6,573 nucleotides of DNA from an uncultured Oscillospiraceae bacterium (GCA_934456315.1 CAKSHG010000123.1:1-6573), one strand, 5' to 3'; positions 1-5,138 are shown, counted from the stretch's first letter. Program-made: numbers and translations. Notes: generated by a model from the sequence alone, not told the origin.

Positions 1-152
1 GGAACGGGCTCCGGTTCGGTTACGACGGGTTCTGCGGGAAGGACAGGCTCGGCTGCTTCCGGGACGGGTTCTTCTGCGGGTTCGGGGGTCGGCTCCGGCT
101 CCGGAACGGGTTCCGGTTCGGTTATTTCGGGTTCCGCAGGAAGGACAGGCTC
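1..152 (-). repeat. 102-bp-period direct repeat encoding EP-rich segment
   Basis: Two 50-bp copies, 1-50 and 103-152, are nearly identical, differing mainly by the synonymous or conservative changes expected of a diverged tandem duplication. Each encodes a segment read on the minus strand as EPVLPAEP followed by TEPEPV after two variable residues. The period is 34 codons, so the frame is kept. The repeat may continue beyond the left edge. Confidence 0.75.
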
Positions 153-425
153 AGTGGCAGACGGCTCGGATACTGACGCGGCTTCCGGGACATCGGCGGT
201 CGGTGCATTATTGAAGGTCTGTTCATTTACTATTTCAGGCTCCGGCAAAACTGCTGCGGGAGCTATTTCTTCCGCCGGTTTCGCGGCGGATATCTCCGGC
301 ATTTGTACGGCTGGGGCAGCAGGCGCCGCATTCACAACGGGCTGATGATCTATCTTGTGGCCGCAGTAAGGGCAGAATTTTGCCTGTGGTCTGACAATAG
401 TTTTTCCGCACTCTTCGCAAAACAT
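1..425 (-). CDS. Zinc-ribbon protein with Pro/Glu-rich repeat tail (C-terminus beyond window)
   Basis: The reading frame opens at ATG 425-423 and runs off the left edge without a stop, giving 141 codons. A strong GGAGGT site (436-431) sits five bases upstream and fixes the start. Residues 1-24 form a small zinc ribbon with Cys3, Cys6, Cys18 and Cys21 (CxxC-x11-CxxC), of the type often found at the N-terminus of Firmicute membrane or stress proteins. From about residue 30 the protein is Ala/Pro/Glu-rich, and beyond residue 90 it becomes a run of Glu-Pro dipeptides, like extended TonB-type or cell-envelope spacer segments. No membrane helix or catalytic domain is visible in the part present; a functional domain may follow beyond the edge. 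It lies downstream of xylB, separated by a hairpin terminator. The function is unknown. That it is a real gene is well supported by the RBS, the zinc-ribbon motif and the uninterrupted frame. Confidence 0.8.
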   Translation of the reverse strand, partial: MFCEECGKTIVRPQAKFCPYCGHKIDHQPVVNAAPAAPAVQMPEISAAKPAEEIAPAAVLPEPEIVNEQTFNNAPTADVPEAASVSEPSATEPVLPAEPEITEPEPVPEPEPTPEPAEEPVPEAAEPVLPAEPVVTEPEPV

Positions 426-459
426 AGGTTACCTCCGCATTTATTATGATATGATTCTG

Positions 460-503
460 AAAATGCCTCCTAAATGTCCGGCACTCAGGAGGCACTTTTA
501 TTT
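460..503 (-). terminator. Probable intrinsic terminator after xylB, possibly bidirectional
   Basis: An 8-bp perfect stem, TGCCTCCT (464-471) with AGGAGGCA (487-494), is followed on the minus strand by TTTT (463-460) and on the plus strand by a T-rich tail (496-503). Flanking A and T runs can extend the stem. It lies 20 bases past the xylB stop codon, in the right place to end the xylB transcript. The T-tract is short, so some read-through into the left-edge gene is plausible. Confidence 0.7.
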
Positions 504-514
504 ACTGGTGGGTT

Positions 515-2038
515 TTACATCTGTGCAAGTTCAGCAAAGCACTGCTTCATTGCAGGATACAGCTTGCGGTACATCGCATATACCTTTTCGTATTCAGCGG
601 TGTTTTCCGGAATGGGTTCCTGGATCTTCTCGGGCTTGATGACTGCACGGCACGCCTCGGGAACGCTCTTGTAGATACCTGCGCCGACAGCTGCGAGCAG
701 AGCCACGCCAAGGGCGGGACCTTCCTTATTCTGTGTGGTCTTGACCTGGCAGCCGTAAAGATCGGCGAGCATCTGACGCCACAGCGGAGAAGTTCCGCCG
801 CCGCCGCAAGCCATCATATCGCTGACGTTGATGTTCATTTCGCGCATGACCTCAACGCAGTCGCGCAGAGAATACGAAACGCCTTCCATTACTGCGCGGA
901 GCATTTCCTTTTTCTTGTGCATGGTGGAAAGTCCGAAGAACACGCCGCGTGCATTCGGATCGAGGTGAGGAGTCCTCTCGCCGTTGAGGTAAGGCATATA
1001 CAGCAGGCGGTTAGCGCCGATCGGAACGCTTCCCGCTTCCTTATCCATAAGATAGTAGGGGTCAACGCCCATCGAAAGGGCGGTTTCCATCTCTGACCAC
1101 GCGAAATTATCCCTGAACCACTTGAGGGAAAGTCCGGCGGACTGGGTAACGCCCATGACGTGCCAGCAGCCCGGAACGGCACAGCAGAACGTATGCACTC
1201 TGCCCTTCTTATCGATGGAAATATCAGATGTATGCGCGAACACAACGCCGGAAGAACCGATAGTCGTGAACGCCTTACCGTCCTCGACAACGCCGGTGCC
1301 GACTGCTGCCGCCGCGTTATCGCCGGCGCCGCCGACTACGGGAGTTCCGACCTTCAGTCCGGTCAGTTCAGCCGCCTTTGCGGTGATGGTTCCGGTGATT
1401 TCAGGAGATTCGTACACCTTTGCGAGCAGCGACTTGTCTATACCGAGCTTGTTCAGCACCTCGTCAGACCAGCAGCGGTTCGGAATGTCCAGAAGCTGCA
1501 TTCCGCTCGCGTCGGAAACCTCCGTTGCGTACTCTCCGGTGAGCATGAAACGGATATAATCCTTGGGCAGGAGGATATGCTTGCACTTTTCGTAGTTCTC
1601 CGGCTCGTTGTTCTTCACCCACATGATCTTTGCAGCGGTGAATCCGGTGATGGCCGGGTTCGCGGTGATCTCGATCATTCTGTCAGCGCCGACCTTATCG
1701 GTGATCTCAACGACCTCCTTTGCAGTACGCTGGTCGCACCAGATTATCGACTTGCGTATCGGCTGGTTTTCAGCGTCGAGCATTACAAGACCGTGCATCT
1801 GTCCCGAAAGACCTACGCCCTTGATGTCGCCTGCGCTGACGTTGCTCTGTGCGATAACATCTTTGATACCGTTGACGGAAGCGTTCCACCAGTCAAGCGG
1901 CTCCTGCTCTGCGTAGCCGTTCTGCGGCGTGTAGAGCGGATATTCGTAGGTCGCGGAGGCTACCGGGGTTCCGTCCTCCGAGAAAAGCACCGTCTTTGTT
2001 CCTGATGTTCCGATATCAACGCCTAAAATGTAAGCCAT
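515..2038 (-). CDS. xylB: Xylulokinase (FGGY carbohydrate kinase family)
   Basis: Cytosolic enzyme that phosphorylates D-xylulose with ATP to xylulose 5-phosphate, feeding the pentose phosphate pathway. The 507-residue product has the usual XylB length. Visible signatures are the N-terminal phosphate loop GVDIGTSGTK with Asp8 (residues 6-15), the EQEPLDWW segment (44-51), substrate-contact QMHG (80-83), WCDQRT (100-105), GAGDNAAAA with the catalytic-base Asp240, NGERTPHLDP (352-361) and the glycine-rich ATP-binding ACGGGGTSPLW (410-420). The start at 2038 is chosen because AAGGAG (2053-2048) precedes it by nine bases and the protein then begins exactly at the family N-terminus; an in-frame ATG at 2095 has no such support. 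The gene has its own promoter and an operator-like palindrome. No xylA, transporter or xylR lies beside it. Other FGGY kinases such as ribulokinase or gluconokinase are less likely given the QMHG and WCDQRT motifs. Confidence 0.95.
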   Translation of the reverse strand: MAYILGVDIGTSGTKTVLFSEDGTPVASATYEYPLYTPQNGYAEQEPLDWWNASVNGIKDVIAQSNVSAGDIKGVGLSGQMHGLVMLDAENQPIRKSIIWCDQRTAKEVVEITDKVGADRMIEITANPAITGFTAAKIMWVKNNEPENYEKCKHILLPKDYIRFMLTGEYATEVSDASGMQLLDIPNRCWSDEVLNKLGIDKSLLAKVYESPEITGTITAKAAELTGLKVGTPVVGGAGDNAAAAVGTGVVEDGKAFTTIGSSGVVFAHTSDISIDKKGRVHTFCCAVPGCWHVMGVTQSAGLSLKWFRDNFAWSEMETALSMGVDPYYLMDKEAGSVPIGANRLLYMPYLNGERTPHLDPNARGVFFGLSTMHKKKEMLRAVMEGVSYSLRDCVEVMREMNINVSDMMACGGGGTSPLWRQMLADLYGCQVKTTQNKEGPALGVALLAAVGAGIYKSVPEACRAVIKPEKIQEPIPENTAEYEKVYAMYRKLYPAMKQCFAELAQM

Positions 2039-2047
2039 GTTTGTTTT

Positions 2048-2053
2048 CTCCTT
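2048..2053 (-). promoter_or_regulatory. xylB ribosome binding site (decides start)
   Basis: AAGGAG on the minus strand, nine bases upstream of ATG 2038-2036. It selects this start over the in-frame upstream ATG at 2095, which would add 19 residues absent from the family. Confidence 0.85.
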
Positions 2054-2059
2054 ATTTAA

Positions 2060-2075
2060 TATACGGTTATACGGT
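2060..2075. repeat. Tandem 8-bp repeat in the xylB leader
   Basis: TATACGGT occurs twice back to back (2060-2067 and 2068-2075), and the second copy lies within the short palindrome ATAC-G-GTAT (2069-2077). It is in the roughly 80-base xylB leader just upstream of the ribosome binding site. It could be a regulator half-site pair or chance; no known motif is recognised. Confidence 0.4.
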
Positions 2076-2103
2076 ATGCATCTGCCGTAGTTCAAAACGT
2101 CAA

Positions 2104-2117
2104 TGTAAACGTTTATT
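2104..2117. promoter_or_regulatory. cre-like / LacI-family operator at xylB transcription start
   Basis: The 14-mer TGTAAACGTTTATT contains the perfect palindrome TAAACGTTTA (2106-2115) with central CG. It matches the catabolite-responsive element consensus of CcpA (TGWAARCGYTWWCW) at 13 of 14 positions by eye. It starts about nine bases downstream of the predicted xylB -10 box and so covers the expected transcription start, where binding would block transcription. CcpA or another LacI-family sugar regulator is the inferred binder; no such regulator gene is in the window. Confidence 0.65.
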
Positions 2118-2125
2118 CTTCTACA

Positions 2126-2154
2126 ATTTTAATATATAATGACGAATTTGTCAA
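2126..2154 (-). promoter_or_regulatory. xylB promoter (sigma-A type)
   Basis: Minus-strand -35 TTGACA (2154-2149), a 17-bp spacer and -10 TAAAAT (2131-2126). Transcription would begin near 2119, giving a leader of about 80 bases before the xylB start. Confidence 0.85.
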
Positions 2155-2184
2155 GGGGTTTTGCTGTGTTTTGGTGTGAAATTA

Positions 2185-2217
2185 CAAAAAATCGGGGCGA
2201 TTTTTCAATTCGCCCCG
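2185..2217 (-). terminator. Intrinsic terminator after the response regulator gene
   Basis: A perfect 8-bp GC-rich stem, CGGGGCGA with TCGCCCCG (2217-2210 and 2200-2193 on the minus strand), has a nine-base loop and is followed by A then TTTTTT (2191-2185). It begins six bases past the stop codon of the response regulator gene and precedes the xylB promoter, insulating the two units. Confidence 0.92.
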
Positions 2218-2222
2218 GTCTG

Positions 2223-2573
2223 CTATTTCAATATGCTCCTGACCACGCCTAAAAGTTCATCAGGTTTAAAAGGCTTCCGCAGGCTTGGTACTCCAAGCTC
2301 CTCTGCGTGGTGAAGCGTCTGCGTGTCCTCGGCGGCGGTCAGGAAAACCACCGGGACATCATACCCGTTTTTCCGTATCAGCTCATATGTTTCGAAGCCG
2401 TTGAGTTCGGGCATCATCACGTCGAGCAGGACAAGATCGCCGCCGGACGCCAGTGCGTTCAGGCATTCCGCTCCCGACAAGGTTTTTGTCGTTTCGTATC
2501 CGTATTTTTTCAGAATGAACTCCGTCATGCGGAGGTTCATCTGTTCATCATCTGTTATTATTATTCTGGGCAT
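2223..2573 (-). CDS. Stand-alone receiver-domain response regulator (CheY-like)
   Basis: The 116-residue product is a single response-regulator receiver domain with no output domain. The diagnostic residues are all present: acidic pair Asp8-Asp9, phospho-acceptor Asp51 in LVLLDVMMPELNG, switch Thr79 in FLTA, and Lys100-Pro101 in the RKPF turn. It should be phosphorylated by a histidine kinase, but none is encoded nearby and the partner is unknown. AAAGGA (2585-2580) lies six bases upstream of the ATG, and the gene has a consensus promoter and terminator, so it is a complete single-gene unit. The missing output domain means it acts through protein contact, as in CheY, Spo0F or diverse single-domain regulators; it is not specifically recognisable as any of these. 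It is transcribed divergently from the TetR-family gene, which may be only positional. Confidence 0.93.
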   Translation of the reverse strand: MPRIIITDDEQMNLRMTEFILKKYGYETTKTLSGAECLNALASGGDLVLLDVMMPELNGFETYELIRKNGYDVPVVFLTAAEDTQTLHHAEELGVPSLRKPFKPDELLGVVRSILK

Positions 2574-2605
2574 GTGCGTTCCTTTCGATTGGTAACTATA
2601 GGGTT

Positions 2606-2634
2606 ATTATATCACTTTAATTATTAATTGTCAA
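2606..2634 (-). promoter_or_regulatory. Response regulator gene promoter (perfect consensus)
   Basis: Minus-strand TTGACA (2634-2629), a 17-bp AT-rich spacer and TATAAT (2611-2606), exact consensus at both boxes. Transcription would start near 2599, leaving a short leader of about 25 bases. Confidence 0.9.
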
Positions 2635-2720
2635 TGTAAAAATAAGCTATTATATCAAAATCATTGTAAGTGCTATTAAATAATTACATGGAAAACTTTT
2701 TGCTTGTTCTTTACACGCGG

Positions 2721-2749
2721 TTGACAAAAATTCTAAGATGAGATATAAT
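2721..2749 (+). promoter_or_regulatory. tetR-family gene promoter (perfect consensus)
   Basis: TTGACA (2721-2726), a 17-bp spacer and TATAAT (2744-2749). The expected start near 2757 falls inside the palindrome CACATGTG (2753-2760). This promoter diverges from that of the response regulator gene, with 86 bases of AT-rich sequence between the two -35 boxes. Confidence 0.9.
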
Positions 2750-2751
2750 AA

Positions 2752-2780
2752 ACACATGTGAATAATTAAACGAAATGTGT
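2752..2780. promoter_or_regulatory. Candidate autoregulatory operator (inverted repeat)
   Basis: ACACAT (2752-2757) and ATGTGT (2775-2780) form an inverted repeat separated by 17 bases, and the left arm also lies in the self-complementary CACATGTG (2753-2760). The elements cover the predicted start site and leader of the TetR-family gene, where such regulators commonly bind their own promoter. This is inference from position and symmetry only. Confidence 0.4.
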
Positions 2781-2796
2781 AGAAAGAGGTTACGAC

Positions 2797-3429
2797 ATGG
2801 CAATAATGACGCGCAATAATTCCGATAAAAGGGTCATACGGACGAAAAAGGCTATCCGCTCTGCCCTGTTTAAGATAATGGAAAGCAAGGATATCGCGTC
2901 CATCACCATCAGCGAGCTTACCACCCTTGCAAACGTGAACCGCCGTACATTCTATACCCATTACAGCAACATCACCGACATTCTCGACGAAACTGAATGC
3001 GAGATAGTTGAGTCGCTAAGTTCCCTCATCTCCCAGTTCGACAGCACAAGTCTGCCCGAGAGCACCTACCGTATTTTTATTGAACTCAACCGGCTCATCA
3101 CCGAGGAGTACGGTTTCTATTTCCACCTTATGAAAAGCGATTTCCGCGGGGTTCTGCTCGCCAGAATGAAAACAGTGCTCAAGTCCTCCGCAGATATGAT
3201 ACTCGGCAGGTTTACCATTCCGGCGGACGAGAAGTACATCATGCTGATGTCCTCGTTCATCAACGGAGGTTTCCTGAATCTGTTCCAGGAATGGAACAAG
3301 TCCGGGAAGGACGTTTCCATCGAAACAGCCGCCAAAGTCGCCAGCGTGATGGTGGATTTCTGTGTCAGGAACGTTCCCGAAATCAGCAAGGCGATTGACG
3401 AAATGCCCGCTCCTACAGAAAAACAGTAG
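2797..3429 (+). CDS. TetR/AcrR-family transcriptional regulator
   Basis: A 210-residue protein, typical TetR size. The N-terminal DNA-binding domain spans about residues 12-60, with helix-turn-helix residues near 36-56: the family-typical ITISELTTLANVNRRTFYTHY, in which the last helix carries the conserved TFYTHY. The remaining all-alpha part (about 65-200) would be the ligand-binding and dimerisation domain; its FINGGFLNLFQEW segment (about 151-163) resembles the TetR C-terminal regions common in Firmicutes that lack an assigned ligand. AGAAAGAGG (2781-2789) precedes ATG 2797; a second ATG three codons later is possible. It has a consensus promoter overlapped by candidate operator symmetry, and a hairpin after the stop. 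No efflux pump or enzyme gene adjoins it, so the target and inducer are unknown; the divergent receiver gene is the nearest candidate. Confidence 0.92.
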   Translation: MAIMTRNNSDKRVIRTKKAIRSALFKIMESKDIASITISELTTLANVNRRTFYTHYSNITDILDETECEIVESLSSLISQFDSTSLPESTYRIFIELNRLITEEYGFYFHLMKSDFRGVLLARMKTVLKSSADMILGRFTIPADEKYIMLMSSFINGGFLNLFQEWNKSGKDVSIETAAKVASVMVDFCVRNVPEISKAIDEMPAPTEKQ

Positions 3430-3441
3430 TATAATTTATCC

Positions 3442-3475
3442 CCCGCAGCATTTTGAAATCGCTGCGGGAGATCTT
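3442..3475 (+). terminator. Terminator hairpin after the TetR-family gene
   Basis: An 8-bp perfect stem, CCCGCAGC (3442-3449) with GCTGCGGG (3461-3468), has inner ATTT/AAAT pairing. It starts 13 bases past the stop codon. The following tract (AGATCTTT) is poor in T, so termination may be partial or factor-assisted. Confidence 0.7.
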
Positions 3476-3497
3476 TGATCTGACACCCATATGCGTT

Positions 3498-3532
3498 ATT
3501 TTGTGTTGTTTTTCGTTCAAACAGCACAAAAT
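3498..3532. repeat. Long AT-rich stem-loop between tetR and tRNA-Pro
   Basis: Positions 3498-3511 pair with 3519-3532 over 14 bp with a single G-T pair, around a seven-base loop (3512-3518). The ends read ATTTTGTG and CACAAAAT. Its right arm overlaps the T-tract of the tRNA terminator, so the two structures compete or stack. It may be part of a bidirectional termination region; no coding or known RNA family is recognised. Confidence 0.6.
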
Positions 3533-3571
3533 AAAACCCCGCCAAGTGACTCAAACAGCCGTTTGGCGGGG
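3527..3571 (-). terminator. Intrinsic terminator of tRNA-Pro
   Basis: A 9-bp perfect stem, CCCCGCCAA with TTGGCGGGG (3571-3563 and 3545-3537 on the minus strand), is followed by TTTTATTTT (3536-3528). It lies nine bases beyond the tRNA CCA end, in the classic position to end the tRNA transcript. Confidence 0.93.
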
Positions 3572-3580
3572 ATTTCAAGC

Positions 3581-3656
3581 TGGTCGGAGTGACAGGATTC
3601 GAACCTGCGGCCTCAACTTCCCAAAAGTCGCGCGCTACCAACTGCGCTACACCCCG
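3581..3656 (-). tRNA. tRNA-Pro (anticodon UGG)
   Basis: The 76-base minus-strand sequence folds as a complete cloverleaf. The acceptor stem is CGGGGTG with CACTCCG, discriminator A, and an encoded CCA end (3583-3581). The D-arm stem is GCGC/GCGC, the anticodon stem CGACT/AGTTG with loop TTTGGGA, the variable loop five bases, and the T-arm GCAGG-TTCGAAT-CCTGT. The anticodon TGG (3623-3621) has G37, and the C1-G72 pair is characteristic of bacterial proline tRNAs. It reads CCN codons, chiefly CCA and CCG, by U34 wobble. It is a single-gene unit with its own promoter and terminator. Confidence 0.97.
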
Positions 3657-3667
3657 ATGACCAATAT

Positions 3668-3696
3668 ATTTTACCACATAATATCGCGTTTGTCAA
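3668..3696 (-). promoter_or_regulatory. tRNA-Pro promoter
   Basis: Minus-strand TTGACA (3696-3691), a 17-bp spacer and TAAAAT (3673-3668). Initiation at G3662 or G3661 would give a precursor with only about five or six extra 5' bases before tRNA base 1. The -35 boxes of this promoter and that of the SPFH gene face away from each other 23 bases apart. Confidence 0.88.
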
Positions 3697-3719
3697 GTAG
3701 AAAATTCTATAAATATCCC

Positions 3720-3748
3720 TTGACAATTTACATTTTTTGAGTTAAAAT
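3720..3748 (+). promoter_or_regulatory. SPFH gene promoter
   Basis: TTGACA (3720-3725), a 17-bp spacer and TAAAAT (3743-3748). The start would be near 3756, with a leader of about 48 bases ending in a strong AAAGGAG (3791-3797). Confidence 0.88.
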
Positions 3749-3803
3749 ATATACAAGTTATCCGAATTACACAAAGATTTTCCGACTACGAAAGGAGTTT
3801 CTC

Positions 3804-5138
3804 ATGGGTTTAATAAAAGCAGCAATCAACGCAGTTTCCGGCAGCCTTGCCGATCAGTACAAGGAATACATATACTGCGAGTCGCTTTCTAACGATATTC
3901 TTGCGGCAAAGGGTCACAAGCGCGTTGGCTCCCGCGGGACCAACAAGGGCGACGACAACATCATTACCGACGGCTCTGCGATCGCTGTAAACGAAGGTCA
4001 GTGCGCGCTTGTCGTCGTTGACGGCAAGGTATCCGAAGTAGCCGCCGAGGCTGGCGTTTTCGAGTTCAAGTCCGCTGTTTCTCCGTCTGTTTTCTCCGGA
4101 AATCTCGGCGACAGCATTATGAATACATTAAAGGACATCGGCTCCCGTATCACATACGGCGGTCAGGCGGGTCACGACCAGCGCGTATACTATGTTAACA
4201 TCAAGGAAATCATGGGCAACCGCTACGGTACTGTGAACCCTATCCCCTTCCGCGTTGTTGACAACAATATCGGTCTTGACGTAGATGTTTCCCTGCGCTG
4301 CAACGGCGAGTACTCCTACCGTATAACCAACCCGGTTCTGTTCTATACTAATGTATGCGGTAACTTCGGCGAAACCTTCAACCGTTCCAACATCGACAGC
4401 ATGCTCAAGGCAGAGATACTTACCGCTCTCCAGCCTGCCCTCGGTAAGATCTCCGAGCAGGGCGTAAGACCCAGCATGCTCCCGAGCAAGGCGGTCGAGA
4501 TCTCTGACGCCCTCAATGAAGCACTCTCCGAAAAGTGGGGCAAGCTCCGCGGAATGGTCGTTGCTTCCTTTGCGATGAATCCTCCCACCCTCCCCAAGGA
4601 GGATCAGGAGATGATCACCAATCTCCAGCGCACCGCTGTAATGCGCAATCCCAACATGGCTGCGGCTACCCTCGTCGAGGCGCAGGCAAGCGCGATGAAA
4701 ACCGCTGCCGGCAACCAGGGCGGCGCAATGATGGGATTCATGGGAATGAACATGGCGCAGCAGCAGGGCGGTCTGAATGCACAGTCGCTCTACCAGATGG
4801 GTGCACAGCAGCAGGCACAGCAGGCCGCGCAGCCTGCACCCGCTCCCCAGGCGGCTCCCGCACAGGGCGGCGCATGGACCTGCGAATGCGGCACTTCCAA
4901 TACCGGTAAGTTCTGCGCGAACTGCGGAAAGCCCAAGCCCGCACAGGCTGACGGCTGGACCTGCTCCTGCGGGACCGTTAACAAGGGCAAGTTCTGCCAG
5001 AACTGCGGCAAGCCCAGACCATCCGGCGCTCCTGTTTACAGATGCGACAAGTGCGGCTGGAAGCCCGAGGATCCTGCGCACCCTCCCAAGTTCTGCCCGG
5101 AGTGCGGAGATCCGTTTGACGCTAACGACCTCGTATAA
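3804..5138 (+). CDS. SPFH/stomatin-prohibitin-like protein with three C-terminal zinc ribbons (YdjI-like)
   Basis: A 444-residue protein resembling the Firmicute family of stomatin/prohibitin (SPFH) proteins with C-terminal zinc ribbons, typified by Bacillus subtilis YdjI, which is linked to membrane stress together with a PspA homologue. The SPFH-like region is about residues 50-290, opening with SAIAVNEGQCALVVVDGK and followed by beta-rich sequence and then helices. Residues 295-355 are a Met/Gln/Ala/Pro-rich linker. Then come two tandem ribbons (Cys360, 362, 371, 374 and Cys387, 389, 398, 401) and a third with wider spacing (Cys414, 417, 431, 434). No signal peptide or clear transmembrane helix is seen, so membrane association would be peripheral or through partners. 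ATG 3804 is preceded by AAAGGAG at six bases. The adjoining pth-mfd genes are not functionally related. The role as a scaffold is inferred from the family; no pspA-like gene is in the window. Confidence 0.87.
   Translation: MGLIKAAINAVSGSLADQYKEYIYCESLSNDILAAKGHKRVGSRGTNKGDDNIITDGSAIAVNEGQCALVVVDGKVSEVAAEAGVFEFKSAVSPSVFSGNLGDSIMNTLKDIGSRITYGGQAGHDQRVYYVNIKEIMGNRYGTVNPIPFRVVDNNIGLDVDVSLRCNGEYSYRITNPVLFYTNVCGNFGETFNRSNIDSMLKAEILTALQPALGKISEQGVRPSMLPSKAVEISDALNEALSEKWGKLRGMVVASFAMNPPTLPKEDQEMITNLQRTAVMRNPNMAAATLVEAQASAMKTAAGNQGGAMMGFMGMNMAQQQGGLNAQSLYQMGAQQQAQQAAQPAPAPQAAPAQGGAWTCECGTSNTGKFCANCGKPKPAQADGWTCSCGTVNKGKFCQNCGKPRPSGAPVYRCDKCGWKPEDPAHPPKFCPECGDPFDANDLV
4875..5018 (+). repeat. 81-bp tandem duplication encoding two zinc ribbons
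   Basis: Unit 1 begins at Trp358 (4875) and unit 2 at Trp385 (4956), a 27-codon period. Both encode WTC-x-CGT...GKFC-xx-CGKP. The DNA shares long identical stretches, such as TGGACCTGC and AAGTTCTGC, so the second ribbon probably arose by in-frame duplication inside the gene. Confidence 0.75.

Noticed and set aside
1..152. CRISPR-like repeat array
   Set aside because: The repeats are in frame within a coding region, encode EP-rich protein and have no regular unique spacers.
1160..2005. 281-codon open frame antisense to xylB
   Set aside because: It lies wholly inside xylB, shows no recognisable motif and has no promoter or ribosome binding site; xylB has full motif support.
2039..2095. 19-residue N-terminal extension of XylB from the ATG at 2095
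   Set aside because: There is no ribosome binding site at that ATG, the family does not have these residues, and a strong site precedes the ATG at 2038.
2039..2125. Riboswitch or T-box in the 80-base xylB leader
   Set aside because: The leader is too short, has no terminator/antiterminator pair, and no conserved riboswitch or T-box sequence is seen.
2650..2961. 103-codon minus-strand frame between the receiver and TetR genes
   Set aside because: It covers the TetR promoter and DNA-binding region on the opposite strand and has no ribosome binding site or motif.
3581..3656. Mobile element integrated at the tRNA gene
   Set aside because: The tRNA is intact, no integrase or duplicated tRNA 3' end is present, and the flanks are ordinary promoter and terminator sequence.
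3117..3677. 186-codon minus-strand frame across the tRNA and TetR 3' end
   Set aside because: Its start lies upstream of the tRNA and its middle reads through the tRNA and two terminators, so it is not a plausible message. The segment reading like VAQLVARDFWEVEAAGSNPVTP is simply translated tRNA sequence.
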